A stretch of 64,000 nucleotides of DNA from Pseudomonas sp. CCC3.1 (GTDB taxonomy: Bacteria; Pseudomonadota; Gammaproteobacteria; Pseudomonadales; Pseudomonadaceae), in the NCBI RefSeq assembly GCF_034347405.1, contig NZ_CP133778.1:806001-870000 (forward strand), written 5' to 3'. The notes beneath the pieces were generated by a model that made no database searches, was not told where the DNA came from, and saw only the letters and a list, made by a program, of their open reading frames with translations. The translations under genes and the position numbers were made by a program. Of this stretch, positions 42,597-51,114 are shown piece after piece. Each line of letters begins with the position of its first letter. The first letter of the stretch is position 1.

Positions 42597-43268
42597 ATGC
42601 GCGACTACAAATGGCTGCACGAATATTGTTTGAATCGTTTTGGTTCGTCAGCCGCGCTGGAAGCCGAGTTGCCCGTTCCTTATACGTCGGCGCAATTGCG
42701 TCAGATCCCGGATGACCGTTATCTGTCGACCCTGGCATTGCGGGTGTTTCGTGCCGGGCTCAAGCACAGCGTGGTAGACGCCAAATGGCCGGTGTTTGAG
42801 CAAGTGTTCTTCGGCTTCGACCCTGAAAAAGTGGTGTTGATGGGCGCGGAGCACCTGGAGCGGCTGATGCAGGATGCGCGGATCATTCGCCATTTGGGCA
42901 AGCTCAAAAGCGTGCCGCGCAATGCGCAGATGGTGCTGGATATTGCCCAAGAACACGGCAGCTTTGGCGCATTCATCGCCGATTGGCCGGTGACTGACAT
43001 TGTCGGGTTGTGGAAGTACCTGTCCAAGCACGGCCACCAGTTGGGCGGGCTGTCGGCACCGCGCTTTTTGCGCATGGTCGGCAAAGACACGTTTGTACCG
43101 AGCTATGACGTGGTAGCGGCGCTGAACGCGCAGAAGCTGGTGGACAAGGTGCCGACCAGCCTGCGGGATCTGGCGATTGTGCAGAACGCCTTCAACCAAT
43201 GGCACGCTGAAAGCGGCCGGCCGATGTGCCAGTTGTCACAGATGCTGGCGTTTACCGTGAATCACTAA
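42597..43268 (+). CDS. DNA-3-methyladenine glycosylase I-like protein
   Basis: 223 residues from an ATG with AAGAGGAG upstream. Family resemblance to Tag is clear in FFGFDPEKVVLMGAEHLERL and MQDARIIRHLGKLKSVPRNA. The zinc-snap residues of E. coli Tag (N-terminal Cys and His, C-terminal His and Cys) are not seen, and the middle has GGLSAPRFLRMVGKDTFVPS. It may be a base excision enzyme with altered substrate range, or a diverged relative. It is probably co-transcribed with ttcA. Confidence 0.75.
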   Translation: MRDYKWLHEYCLNRFGSSAALEAELPVPYTSAQLRQIPDDRYLSTLALRVFRAGLKHSVVDAKWPVFEQVFFGFDPEKVVLMGAEHLERLMQDARIIRHLGKLKSVPRNAQMVLDIAQEHGSFGAFIADWPVTDIVGLWKYLSKHGHQLGGLSAPRFLRMVGKDTFVPSYDVVAALNAQKLVDKVPTSLRDLAIVQNAFNQWHAESGRPMCQLSQMLAFTVNH

Positions 43269-43269
43269 G

Positions 43270-43314
43270 CCCTGCCTGTAGGCTGCGCTCTTTTTAAAGG
43301 CGCAGCCTGCGCAT
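43270..43314. terminator. Hairpin between convergent genes
   Basis: AGGCTGCGCTC-TTTTTAAAG-GCGCAGCCT lies in the 45-base gap and could end transcription from either side. Confidence 0.6.
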
Positions 43315-43721
43315 TATTCACCCGCCAACCGGCGATCCAACTGGTAGCGCCAGCGCACAAACAGCATCGCGCTGATGAACACTGCCACGCTGGCGGCTAT
43401 TTCCAGTAGACCGAATACCTGGCGATTCGAATCGAACGCGGCCAGCGCGCCCTTGATCAAGTACAAATTGACCACGTAGCAGGTGAACGAGTGCCCGCGC
43501 GGGCTGCCTTTAAGCATGCCGGGTACAAGGATCAGCAGCGGCACCAGCTCGATCAGCAAAATCACCCACGGGCGTGCGCCGTGCAAGTCGGCAAACACCA
43601 GGTACCAGGCGCTGAGCAAGCCGATAAGGCCGAAAAAACACACCAGGCTCAAGACCCGCATCAGCCGTACACGAGGCGCCAGCCACTCGATTGACGGCAA
43701 CACCTTGGGCTTTTTAGCCAC
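43314..43721 (-). CDS. DUF2069 membrane protein
   Basis: 135 residues from a GTG start that overlaps the wrbA stop by eight bases. Four hydrophobic helices and the GSPRGHSFTCYVVNLYLIKG region fit the DUF2069 family. It is third in a tight arsC-wrbA-DUF2069 operon. The function is unknown. Confidence 0.85.
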   Translation of the reverse strand: MAKKPKVLPSIEWLAPRVRLMRVLSLVCFFGLIGLLSAWYLVFADLHGARPWVILLIELVPLLILVPGMLKGSPRGHSFTCYVVNLYLIKGALAAFDSNRQVFGLLEIAASVAVFISAMLFVRWRYQLDRRLAGE

Positions 43722-44319
43722 GGTTGCTCTCCAGCTTCAGTGCCGTTGTGGCCACACGTTGACCCAGCGCGCGGCACAAGGCGATTTCGTGTTCATCGAG
43801 CTTGCGCTTGCCGTCTGGCCCAGCGTGATGGCTCGGCCCGTAAGGCGTGCCGCCGCCTGTGGTATTGAGCAGGGCCGATTCGCTGTAGGGCAGGCCGGTG
43901 ATCAGCATGCCGTGGTGCAGCAACGGCATCATCATCGACAACAGGGTGGTTTCCTGGCCGCCATGCAGGCTGGCGGTGGAGGTGAACACGCCAGCAGGCT
44001 TGCCCACCAGGGCGCCGGTCAGCCACAGGTTGCTGGTGCCATCCAGAAAATATTTGAGCGGCGCGGCCATGTTGCCAAATCGGGTCGGGCTGCCCAGCGC
44101 CAGGCCTGCGCAGTTTTTAAGGTCGTCGAGGCTGGCGTACGTTGCGCCTTCTGCCGGAATGCTTGGCGCCACAGCTTCGCATTCGGTCGAGATCGCCGGT
44201 ACGGTGCGCAGGCGCGCTTCAAGCCCTGCGTGTTCAATACCGCGGGCAATGTGCCGGGCCATGTCACGGGTGGAGCCGCTGCGGCTGTAATACAGCACCA
44301 GAATGTACGGCGTGCTCAT
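43714..44319 (-). CDS. wrbA: NAD(P)H:quinone oxidoreductase WrbA
   Basis: 201 residues. The flavodoxin-like FMN site is seen in LVLYYSRSGSTRDMARHIA, LGSPTRFGNMAAPLKYFLDG and FTSTASLHGGQETTLLSM. WrbA reduces quinones by two electrons and protects against redox stress. It overlaps arsC by four bases upstream. Confidence 0.93.
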   Translation of the reverse strand: MSTPYILVLYYSRSGSTRDMARHIARGIEHAGLEARLRTVPAISTECEAVAPSIPAEGATYASLDDLKNCAGLALGSPTRFGNMAAPLKYFLDGTSNLWLTGALVGKPAGVFTSTASLHGGQETTLLSMMMPLLHHGMLITGLPYSESALLNTTGGGTPYGPSHHAGPDGKRKLDEHEIALCRALGQRVATTALKLESNRG

Positions 44320-44669
44320 GGCAGGATCTCCAGAACCTTTTCCGGCGGGCGACCGATGACGGCTTTGTCGCCAGCGACCAGAATCGGGCGTTCGATCAGC
44401 TTGGGATGAGCGGCCATGGCAGCGATCAGTTGTTCATCGCTGAGGCTGGCGTCGGCCAGGTTCAAGGTTTTGTATTCGTCTTCGCCGGTGCGCAGCAGTT
44501 GGCGTGCGCTGATGTTCAGCTTGCCCAGCAGATCGTGCAGTTGTGCGGCGTCCAGCGGGGTGTCGAGGTAGCGCACGATCGTCGGCGCAAGGCCGCGGTC
44601 CTGGAGCAGTTCGAGCGCACCGCGTGATTTCGAGCAGCGCGGATTGTGATAAAGCGTCAGATCGGTCAT
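44316..44669 (-). CDS. arsC: Arsenate reductase ArsC (glutaredoxin type)
   Basis: 117 residues. The catalytic Cys lies in LTLYHNPRCSKSRGALELL, and RP(I/L) and IGRPPEKVLEI follow as in the ArsC/YffB fold. It reduces arsenate with glutathione and glutaredoxin, or may be a YffB-like relative. No arsR or arsB is nearby; it heads the operon with wrbA. Confidence 0.88.
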   Translation of the reverse strand: MTDLTLYHNPRCSKSRGALELLQDRGLAPTIVRYLDTPLDAAQLHDLLGKLNISARQLLRTGEDEYKTLNLADASLSDEQLIAAMAAHPKLIERPILVAGDKAVIGRPPEKVLEILP

Positions 44670-44783
44670 GAGCGGGTCGCTTCTTGCGTAAGGAGGCGGC
44701 TATTCTACCCACCTCGCAGGCGCGCCTGAACCCTGTGCGCTCATTGGCCGCCTGTTAATGTCTTTACCGAGAAGGATCAATGC

Positions 44784-45245
44784 ATGTTCAAGCGACTTAT
44801 GGCGGTAGCTGCCGTCGCCGCCACGTTACTGCTGACCGGTTGTGGCAATGATTACGGGGTCGATCAACATGGAGAGAAGGTCGCGTCCGAACGTCTGGAC
44901 AAGCAATGGAAGGTGATCAACTACTGGGCCGAGTGGTGCGGGCCGTGCCGGGTTGAAATCCCTGAGCTCAATGCATTGGAAACCCAATTGCAGGGGCAAT
45001 CGGTTGGCGTGTTCGGGGTCAATTTTGATGGCTTGCAGGGCAAGGAACTGAGCGATGCGAGCGCCGCGCTGGGCATCACGTTTACTGTGCTGGCGCAGGA
45101 CCCGGCTGAAGTCTTTAACCTGCCGCGCAGTGAAGCGTTGCCGGTGACCTACATCATTGATGACAAGGGCAAGGTACGGGCCCAGATGCTGGGCGAACAG
45201 ACGGCTGCCGGGGTGTTGGCCAAGATCAAGGAATTGAAGGGTTAA
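44784..45245 (+). CDS. TlpA-like thioredoxin lipoprotein
   Basis: 153 residues with a lipoprotein signal (LLLTGC, Cys ~20). The thioredoxin fold has the redox motif WAEWCGPCRVEIPELN and the cis-Pro EALPVTYIID. It is anchored at the periplasmic side and probably reduces disulfides there. It is divergent from the arsC operon. Confidence 0.9.
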   Translation: MFKRLMAVAAVAATLLLTGCGNDYGVDQHGEKVASERLDKQWKVINYWAEWCGPCRVEIPELNALETQLQGQSVGVFGVNFDGLQGKELSDASAALGITFTVLAQDPAEVFNLPRSEALPVTYIIDDKGKVRAQMLGEQTAAGVLAKIKELKG

Positions 45246-45266
45246 TAAACGTAAAGCAACTCGATA

Positions 45267-45419
45267 CCCGTAGCAGCTGCCGAGTTCTGCGAGGCTGCGT
45301 CCGGCGGCGTAGCCACCGTAAAATCAGTTATCGCGATCTTTGAGAAAGATCCGACTTTCAGGATTTACGATCGCTTCGCAATCGGACGCAGCCTCGCGGA
45401 ACTCGGCAGCTGCTACGGG
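45267..45419. repeat. ~150-bp inverted repeat, GTAGCAGCTGCCGAG family
   Basis: Ends CCGTAGCAGCTGCCGAG and CTCGGCAGCTGCTACGG are inverted, with inner inverted segments GCGAGGCTGCGTCCG/CGGACGCAGCCTCGC and TAAAATC... TTTACGATCG near the centre. A second copy lies at 52501-52648. It separates two convergent genes. Confidence 0.8.
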
Positions 45420-45437
45420 ATATTGAGCCAAGGACGC

Positions 45438-45842
45438 TTAACTGTCTTCCGGCCACAGCCGCAACGGCTGGCCTTCGGCGGGCCAAAAACGCACTTGCTC
45501 AATCGGCGAGATGTCCCAGCGCTGTACGGTCTGCAAGGCCTTGAAGAACCGTTGCTCTTGCTCCATCAGCGCCGGGGCACAGGCTTTGCGGGTGCTGCCC
45601 ACGCCACCGAAGGTCAGCTTCTCGCCGTCCAGGGCGTAGGGCGCGAACCAATGGTTACAGCCGCCACTGCCGTAGGCCCGACCCGCGTCGTCGAAGGTCA
45701 CGGTCAGGTGGCTGTAGTCAATCAAGGGCCGTTCGCCAATCCATTCCACCACGTAGGTGTGGTTGTGCTGCAACTGCGGCGAGTTCCCTGCGCAGCCTGC
45801 CAGGCTGGCGCCGAGCAACGCTAACAGGAAGGGGCGTTTCAT
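45438..45842 (-). CDS. META-domain lipoprotein
   Basis: 134 residues with lipobox SLAGC (Cys ~17). The META (HslJ-like) domain shows TVTFDDAGRAYGSGGCNHWFAPY and KLTFGGVGSTRKAC. HslJ-type lipoproteins are linked to drug and heat tolerance. The start at 45842 overlaps the upstream gene's stop by four bases. Confidence 0.85.
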   Translation of the reverse strand: MKRPFLLALLGASLAGCAGNSPQLQHNHTYVVEWIGERPLIDYSHLTVTFDDAGRAYGSGGCNHWFAPYALDGEKLTFGGVGSTRKACAPALMEQEQRFFKALQTVQRWDISPIEQVRFWPAEGQPLRLWPEDS

Positions 45843-46276
45843 AGCGCGGCCTTTTGGCAGTGTGGGCACAGGTGCTTGGCGCCTTCAGTGCTCCAGCCCA
45901 GCTCGGTAATACGCGCGCTGGCCGCTGGCTTTTGCGCTTTGGTGCCCAGCTTGGCGTCGACCGCGAACTCGAATTTCAGCTCTTTGGCGCACGCGTCGCA
46001 ATTGACTTGCCATTGGTGAATCGCCAACTCGCCGAATACCGGACCGTTGGCGACGGCCACCCACTGACCGCGCGGATTGATCAGGTGACGGACTTTTTCG
46101 ACGCTCAGGCGCATGGACAAGTCCTTGCTGCCTTTGAGGGTCACAATCAGCACGTCATTGTTCTGGATCGAGCCACCGTTGCCGGTGACTTGGTAGCGGC
46201 CTGGCATCAGGGCGCGGCATTCGATCAGGGTGTGCTGCGGGCTTAGCAGGTTGTAGCGGAAATCGTGTTCGACCAT
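45839..46276 (-). CDS. Conserved hypothetical protein with CxxC pairs
   Basis: 145 residues, GGAGG before the ATG. Two CxxC pairs (NCDACAKEL and LCPHCQKA) at ~95 and ~140 suggest a zinc-binding C-terminal part. It forms a two-gene operon with the META lipoprotein. The function is unknown. Confidence 0.75.
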   Translation of the reverse strand: MVEHDFRYNLLSPQHTLIECRALMPGRYQVTGNGGSIQNNDVLIVTLKGSKDLSMRLSVEKVRHLINPRGQWVAVANGPVFGELAIHQWQVNCDACAKELKFEFAVDAKLGTKAQKPAASARITELGWSTEGAKHLCPHCQKAAL

Positions 46277-46310
46277 GGGTCCTCCAAATAGGCCGCTATG
46301 CTAGCACGCG

Positions 46311-47300
46311 CTAGCCTTCGATCAGGTTTTGTGGCGTGCCTTCGCGCCAGGCGGCGATGTTGTTCAGCGTGGTGCTGGCAATTGCGCTCAGCGCCTCGCG
46401 GGTCAAGAACGCCTGGTGAGCGGTGATGATCACGTTGGGGAAGGTCAGCAGGCGCGCCAGCACATCGTCTTGCAAGGGCAGGTCGGAACGATCCTCAAAG
46501 AACAGCTGCGCTTCTTCTTCGTAGACATCCAGCCCCAGATACCCCAGTTGCCCGCTTTTGAGCGCTTCGATCAGTGCCGGTGTGTTGACCAGCGCACCGC
46601 GCCCGGTGTTGATCAGCATGGCGCCGTGTTGCAGGGTGGCCAGCGACTGGCTGTTGATCAGGTGTTTGTTGTCGCCCGTCAGCGGGCAATGCAGGCTGAT
46701 GATGTGCGAGTTGGCCAGTAACTCAGGAAGGCTCACGTATTGCGCGCCCAAGGCCAGCAGTTCGGCGTTGGGATAGGGATCAAAGCACAGCAGCTTGCAG
46801 CCAAATCCGGCCATGATCTTGCCGAAGGTTGCGCCGATCTGGCCGGTCCCGACCACGCCGACGGTTTTGCCCACCAGGTCAAATCCGGTCAAGCCGTGCA
46901 GCGTGAAGTCGCCTTCACGGGTGCGGTTGTAAGCGCGGTGCAGGCGGCGGTTCAGCGCCAGAATCAAGGCCACGGCATGTTCGGCGACGGCGTGCGGTGA
47001 GTACGCGGGTACACGCACCACGCTCAAGCCCAGGTGTTTGGCGGCGGGCAGGTCAATGTGGTTATAGCCCGCCGAGCGCAAGGCAATCAGGCGGGTGCCG
47101 CCTGCGGCCAGTTGTTCGAGTACCGGGGCGCTCAAGTCGTCATTGATAAACGGGCAGACCACTTCGTGACCGTGGGCCAGGGCCGCGGTGTCGATGCTCA
47201 GGCGCGCAGGTTGAAAGTGCAGCTCAAGGTCGTCGGGCTGCGGGGCGGCGATAAAACTGTCGCGGTCGTAGGTCTGGCTGCTGAAAAGAAGGGTGCGCAT
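46311..47300 (-). CDS. ldhA: D-lactate dehydrogenase (fermentative)
   Basis: 329 residues. The NAD-binding GxGxxG is seen as GKTVGVVGTGQIGATFGKIM; catalytic Arg in LINTGRGALVNT, Glu in DVYEEEAQLF and His in ITAHQAFLT. The LdhA-specific SAGYNHIDLPAA segment is present. It reduces pyruvate to D-lactate. The gene order ldhA-gacS is as I recall in P. aeruginosa. Confidence 0.92.
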   Translation of the reverse strand: MRTLLFSSQTYDRDSFIAAPQPDDLELHFQPARLSIDTAALAHGHEVVCPFINDDLSAPVLEQLAAGGTRLIALRSAGYNHIDLPAAKHLGLSVVRVPAYSPHAVAEHAVALILALNRRLHRAYNRTREGDFTLHGLTGFDLVGKTVGVVGTGQIGATFGKIMAGFGCKLLCFDPYPNAELLALGAQYVSLPELLANSHIISLHCPLTGDNKHLINSQSLATLQHGAMLINTGRGALVNTPALIEALKSGQLGYLGLDVYEEEAQLFFEDRSDLPLQDDVLARLLTFPNVIITAHQAFLTREALSAIASTTLNNIAAWREGTPQNLIEG

Positions 47301-47324
47301 GAGTTCTTCCTTGGTGTGTGGCCT

Positions 47325-47393
47325 TTGTAGGAGCGAGCTTGTCTCGCGGTCTTTTAAAGATCAAAAGATCGCGAGACAAGCTCGCTCCTACAG
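47325..47393. repeat. REPIN between ldhA and gacS
   Basis: TGTAGGAGCGAGCTTGTCTC ... GAGACAAGCTCGCTCCTACA with centre GGTCTTTTAAAGATCAAAAG. It follows the gacS stop and precedes ldhA on the same strand. Confidence 0.9.
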
Positions 47394-47403
47394 GGGGTAT
47401 GTT

Positions 47404-50169
47404 TTACGCCATGCTGCGGGCTTCCTCGGCCAGGCGGATGATGGCCAGGTCCAGTTCGTCGAGGGCGGCTTCAGCTTGCGGGTTGTCTTGTTTAAGCAGG
47501 GTTTCGCTGCGTTGGCAGGCCGCGCGCAATTGCGGCACGCCGCAGTAACGGGTCGCTCCGTGCAAGCGGTGCACGCGCTCGATCAGCACGGCGTTGTCCT
47601 TGGTGTCTCGCGCTTCAAGAATCAACCGGCGATCGGCCTCCAGCGATGCCAGCAGCATGGCCAGCATGTCGGCGGCCAGGTCGGCTTTGCCCGCCGCCAG
47701 GCGCAAGCCTTCGTCGGCATCCAGCACGGCCAGTTTGGGCGCCTGCCGGGAGGGTTCCGGCAGGCCGTCGCTGGTTTGGTTGCGCAACGCCAGGCCGGTC
47801 CACTTCAACACCACTTGTGCGAGTTGGCGCTCGCTGATGGGTTTGGTCAGGTAGTCGTCCATGCCGCTTTGCAGCAGGGCCCGCTTTTCGTTGGCCATGG
47901 CATGGGCGGTGAGGGCCACAATCGGCAGCGGCGAGGACTGACGTTCGTGCTCCCACTGGCGCAGCACTTCGGTGGTTTCGCGGCCATCCATGCCGGGCAT
48001 TTGCACGTCCATCAGCACCAGATCGAAGGCTTCGGCCTTGAACGCGTCAACGGCCGCATACCCGCTGTCGACCGCCAGGACTTTGGCGCCCATGTCTTCG
48101 AGCAGGGTTTGCACCAGCAACAGGTTGGCCGGGTTGTCGTCGACACACAAAATACGCGGCGCACGGCTGGCCAGTATCTCGCCGGGTTCGACGCGGGCTT
48201 GCTGCGGGCTGATGAGGTCAACCAGAGCCCGGCGCAATTTGCGGGTGCAAGCGGGTTTGGATTGAAGCTGGCTGTGGGGGTTGGGCACTGACGTATTGAA
48301 CAGCGCCTGCTCGGTGGTCGGGCACAGCACCAAGACTTTGCAACCCAGGTGCTCGAGGTCCCAGATGTGCTGGTTGAGGCGCTCGGGCGGTATGTCGTTG
48401 GCCGTGACACCCAGCACCGCCAGATCAATCGCGTGTTCGGTCTGGTGGGCGCTGGTCACGCCATTGGCGAGGTTTTCCAGGGTCAGGAACGGGGTCACGC
48501 TCAGCCCGCAGTCTTCGAGTTGATGCAACAAGGCCTGGCGCGCCAGGTCGTGTTTTTCCAGCAAGGCCACGTGATGCCCGAGCAACGGTGTCAGCGGCAA
48601 GTCCTCGATGTCGTCGTGGGCTTTGGGCAGGTTGACGCTGATCCAGAACACCGAGCCTTCGCCGGGCACACTTTCTACCCCGATCTCGCCGCCCATCTGT
48701 TCGACCAGCCGCTTGGAAATCACCAGCCCCAACCCGGTTCCGCCAGGCTGGCGTGACAGCGAGTTGTCGGCCTGGCTGAACGCCTGGAACAGTGCTCGGA
48801 CATCCTGGCTGGTCAGGCCAATGCCGGTGTCCTGCACGCTGATGCGCAGTTGCACGCCGCCGTCGGTTTTGTTGTCGTCGTCATCTTCAAGCATGGCCCG
48901 CACCACAATCGTGCCTTCGCGGGTGAACTTGATCGCGTTATTGATCAGGTTGGTGAGAATTTGCTTGAGTCGCAGCGGGTCGCCGATCAACGACAACGGC
49001 GTATCGCGATACACCAGACTCACCAGCTCCAGGCCTTTTTCGTGAGCGGAGGGGGCCAGGATTGTCAGGGTGTCTTGCAACAGGTCGCGCAGGTTGAAGG
49101 GCGTGCTGTCGAGCACCAGCTTGCCAGCCTCAATTTTCGAGAAGTCGAGAATCTCGTTGATGATGCCGAGCAAATTGTCGGCCGACTTTTCGATGGTGTG
49201 CAGGTAATCGAACTGGCGAGGCGTGAGCTCGCTTTTTTGCAGCAAGTGGGTGAAACCCAGAATGCCATTGAGCGGGGTGCGGATCTCGTGGCTCATATTG
49301 GCCAGGAATTCGGACTTGATACGGCTGGCTTCGAGGGCTTCCTTGCGCGCCAGGTCGAGTTCCAGGTTCTGAATTTCGATGGTTTCAAGGTTCTGGCGCA
49401 CGTCTTCGGTGGCTTGGTCGACGCTGTGTTGCAGTTCTTCCTGGGCATTTTGCAGGGTTTCGGCCATGCGGTTGATGCCCGAGGCCAGTTCATCCAGCTC
49501 ACGACTGCCCAACGGCGGCAAACGGGTTTGCAACTGGCCGTCCTTGAGCTGCGACACGGCATGCTTGATTTGGTCCAGCGGTGCATTGATCGTGCGGCTC
49601 ATGCGCAGCGCCAGCAGGGTGGTAAAGACCAGACCGGTGACGATCAGCAGCAGGCTGGCAAACAGGCTGCGATAGCCGCGCAACAGCATGTTGTTGTGCG
49701 ACAGTTCCAGCTCGACCCAGCCCAGCAGGCGATGAGCTTCGCTGGGGATCACATCGCCAGCCAGATTGCGATGACGGCCAAAGACCGGGAGCAAGTAGCG
49801 CGTGGCATCGTTGTCTGTGCGTTGCAGCAACTGGGTGCTGTTGCCCAGCGGGGCCTGGTTGAGCATGGTGGGGCCGGCATGGGCAATCGGAACGTGGTTG
49901 GCATCCAGAAACGCCACGGCCCTGACGTCTTGCTGATCCAGGGACTCGGCGGCGATGCGTTCCAGCAGTTGGGTGTCTTTGCGGCCCATGGCCGGGGCGA
50001 CCAGAGGGGCAAGCTGCTCGGCGATCATCTCGCCACGCTGCAACAGTTGCGCTTGCAGTTCCGATTGCTGCAGCCACGTGAAGTAGCCGCCCAATACCAT
50101 CGCCATCAAAGTGACGGGTAGCAATGTGAGCAGCAATACGCGGCCTTTAATACCCAGATTTGTCAGCAC
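47404..50169 (-). CDS. gacS: Hybrid sensor kinase GacS
   Basis: 921 residues from a GTG start with GGAG six bases upstream. Membrane helices ~11-31 and ~167-189, periplasmic domain, HAMP ~190-245, H-box with His294 (ANMSHEIRTPLNG), ATPase domain (ILTNLINNAIKFT, GGTGLGLVISKRL), receiver with LVLMDVQMPGMDG, and C-terminal HPt with RVHRLHGATRYCG (His870). This is the tripartite BarA/GacS layout. It phosphorylates GacA and so drives the RsmY/Z small RNAs that govern secondary metabolism and biofilm. There is no truncation, which matters because gacS often mutates in laboratory Pseudomonas. Confidence 0.95.
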   Translation of the reverse strand: MLTNLGIKGRVLLLTLLPVTLMAMVLGGYFTWLQQSELQAQLLQRGEMIAEQLAPLVAPAMGRKDTQLLERIAAESLDQQDVRAVAFLDANHVPIAHAGPTMLNQAPLGNSTQLLQRTDNDATRYLLPVFGRHRNLAGDVIPSEAHRLLGWVELELSHNNMLLRGYRSLFASLLLIVTGLVFTTLLALRMSRTINAPLDQIKHAVSQLKDGQLQTRLPPLGSRELDELASGINRMAETLQNAQEELQHSVDQATEDVRQNLETIEIQNLELDLARKEALEASRIKSEFLANMSHEIRTPLNGILGFTHLLQKSELTPRQFDYLHTIEKSADNLLGIINEILDFSKIEAGKLVLDSTPFNLRDLLQDTLTILAPSAHEKGLELVSLVYRDTPLSLIGDPLRLKQILTNLINNAIKFTREGTIVVRAMLEDDDDNKTDGGVQLRISVQDTGIGLTSQDVRALFQAFSQADNSLSRQPGGTGLGLVISKRLVEQMGGEIGVESVPGEGSVFWISVNLPKAHDDIEDLPLTPLLGHHVALLEKHDLARQALLHQLEDCGLSVTPFLTLENLANGVTSAHQTEHAIDLAVLGVTANDIPPERLNQHIWDLEHLGCKVLVLCPTTEQALFNTSVPNPHSQLQSKPACTRKLRRALVDLISPQQARVEPGEILASRAPRILCVDDNPANLLLVQTLLEDMGAKVLAVDSGYAAVDAFKAEAFDLVLMDVQMPGMDGRETTEVLRQWEHERQSSPLPIVALTAHAMANEKRALLQSGMDDYLTKPISERQLAQVVLKWTGLALRNQTSDGLPEPSRQAPKLAVLDADEGLRLAAGKADLAADMLAMLLASLEADRRLILEARDTKDNAVLIERVHRLHGATRYCGVPQLRAACQRSETLLKQDNPQAEAALDELDLAIIRLAEEARSMA

Positions 50170-50385
50170 GCAGCTCTCCAGCCCAGCATTGTCGAAAGTG
50201 TCCTGAGCCTATCTTTCGCGCAGGTCAGGTCGCAGTGTAGCCAGTTGAGGGCGTGCAAATCTTTGAATATTTGCCCTTGACCCACGGCTTAGTGCGCTTG
50301 ATCAAGTTTTTGCAATGTCCGTGCCGGTTGCTCGCGCTGGCTCAATCTTGAATAATCGACGATTGAGAATGACTTGCAGACGCTA

Positions 50386-51114
50386 ATGAATCCCGTAGCT
50401 GTTCACCCCTCGCGCCTTTTGGCCATCGAAGACGATCCCATCCTGGGTGCCTATTTGCATGAGCAATTGGGGCGCTGCGGGTTTGAGGTGGTGTGGTGTC
50501 AAAACGGCCAGGAAGGCTTGAGCCGCGCCCGGGGTGAGCACTTTGACGTGGTGCTGATGGATATTCTGCTGCCGGGCATGAATGGCTTGCAGGTGCTCAC
50601 ACAATTGCGTCAGACCCATGCGCTGCCCGTGATTTTGATGTCTGCGTTGGGGGCCGAGGCCGACCGCATCAGCGGTTTTCAATTGGGCGCCGATGACTAC
50701 TTGCCCAAACCGTTCAGCATGGCCGAGTTGCGGGTGCGCATTCAGGCCATCTTGCGCCGGGTAGCGCTGGACCGCATGCCTCGGCCCAGCCCGCAACCTG
50801 GCCCGGTACAGGCCGAGAGTGCGCTGTTTCTGGACGAAAACACGGCAGATGTGCGCTATGGCCAGCAATGGGCCGGGCTCACCCGCAGCGAATTCCGTCT
50901 GCTCGACACGCTGCAACGCAACCCGGACGAAGTGTTGAGCAAGGCGTTCCTCTATCAACACGTGTTGCAGCGCGGTTATGCGGCCCATGACCGCAGCCTG
51001 GACATGCATATCAGCCAGATCCGTCGCAAGCTCAAGGCGATTGGCTATCTTGAGCGGGAAGTGCGCACGGTGTGGGGCAAAGGTTACGTCTTGAGCGCCA
51101 GCGATGCGCTCTAA
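50386..51114 (+). CDS. pirR: OmpR-family response regulator, PirR-like
   Basis: 242 residues from the ATG at 50386. Receiver with VVLMDILLPGMNG (Asp ~55) and PKPFS; C-terminal winged helix AHDRSLDMHISQIRRKLKAI. It lies between gacS and cysM, the place of pirR in P. aeruginosa, where PirRS induces the ferric enterobactin receptor PirA. No pirA gene follows here, so the target may differ. It overlaps the kinase gene by 11 bases. Confidence 0.75.
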   Translation: MNPVAVHPSRLLAIEDDPILGAYLHEQLGRCGFEVVWCQNGQEGLSRARGEHFDVVLMDILLPGMNGLQVLTQLRQTHALPVILMSALGAEADRISGFQLGADDYLPKPFSMAELRVRIQAILRRVALDRMPRPSPQPGPVQAESALFLDENTADVRYGQQWAGLTRSEFRLLDTLQRNPDEVLSKAFLYQHVLQRGYAAHDRSLDMHISQIRRKLKAIGYLEREVRTVWGKGYVLSASDAL

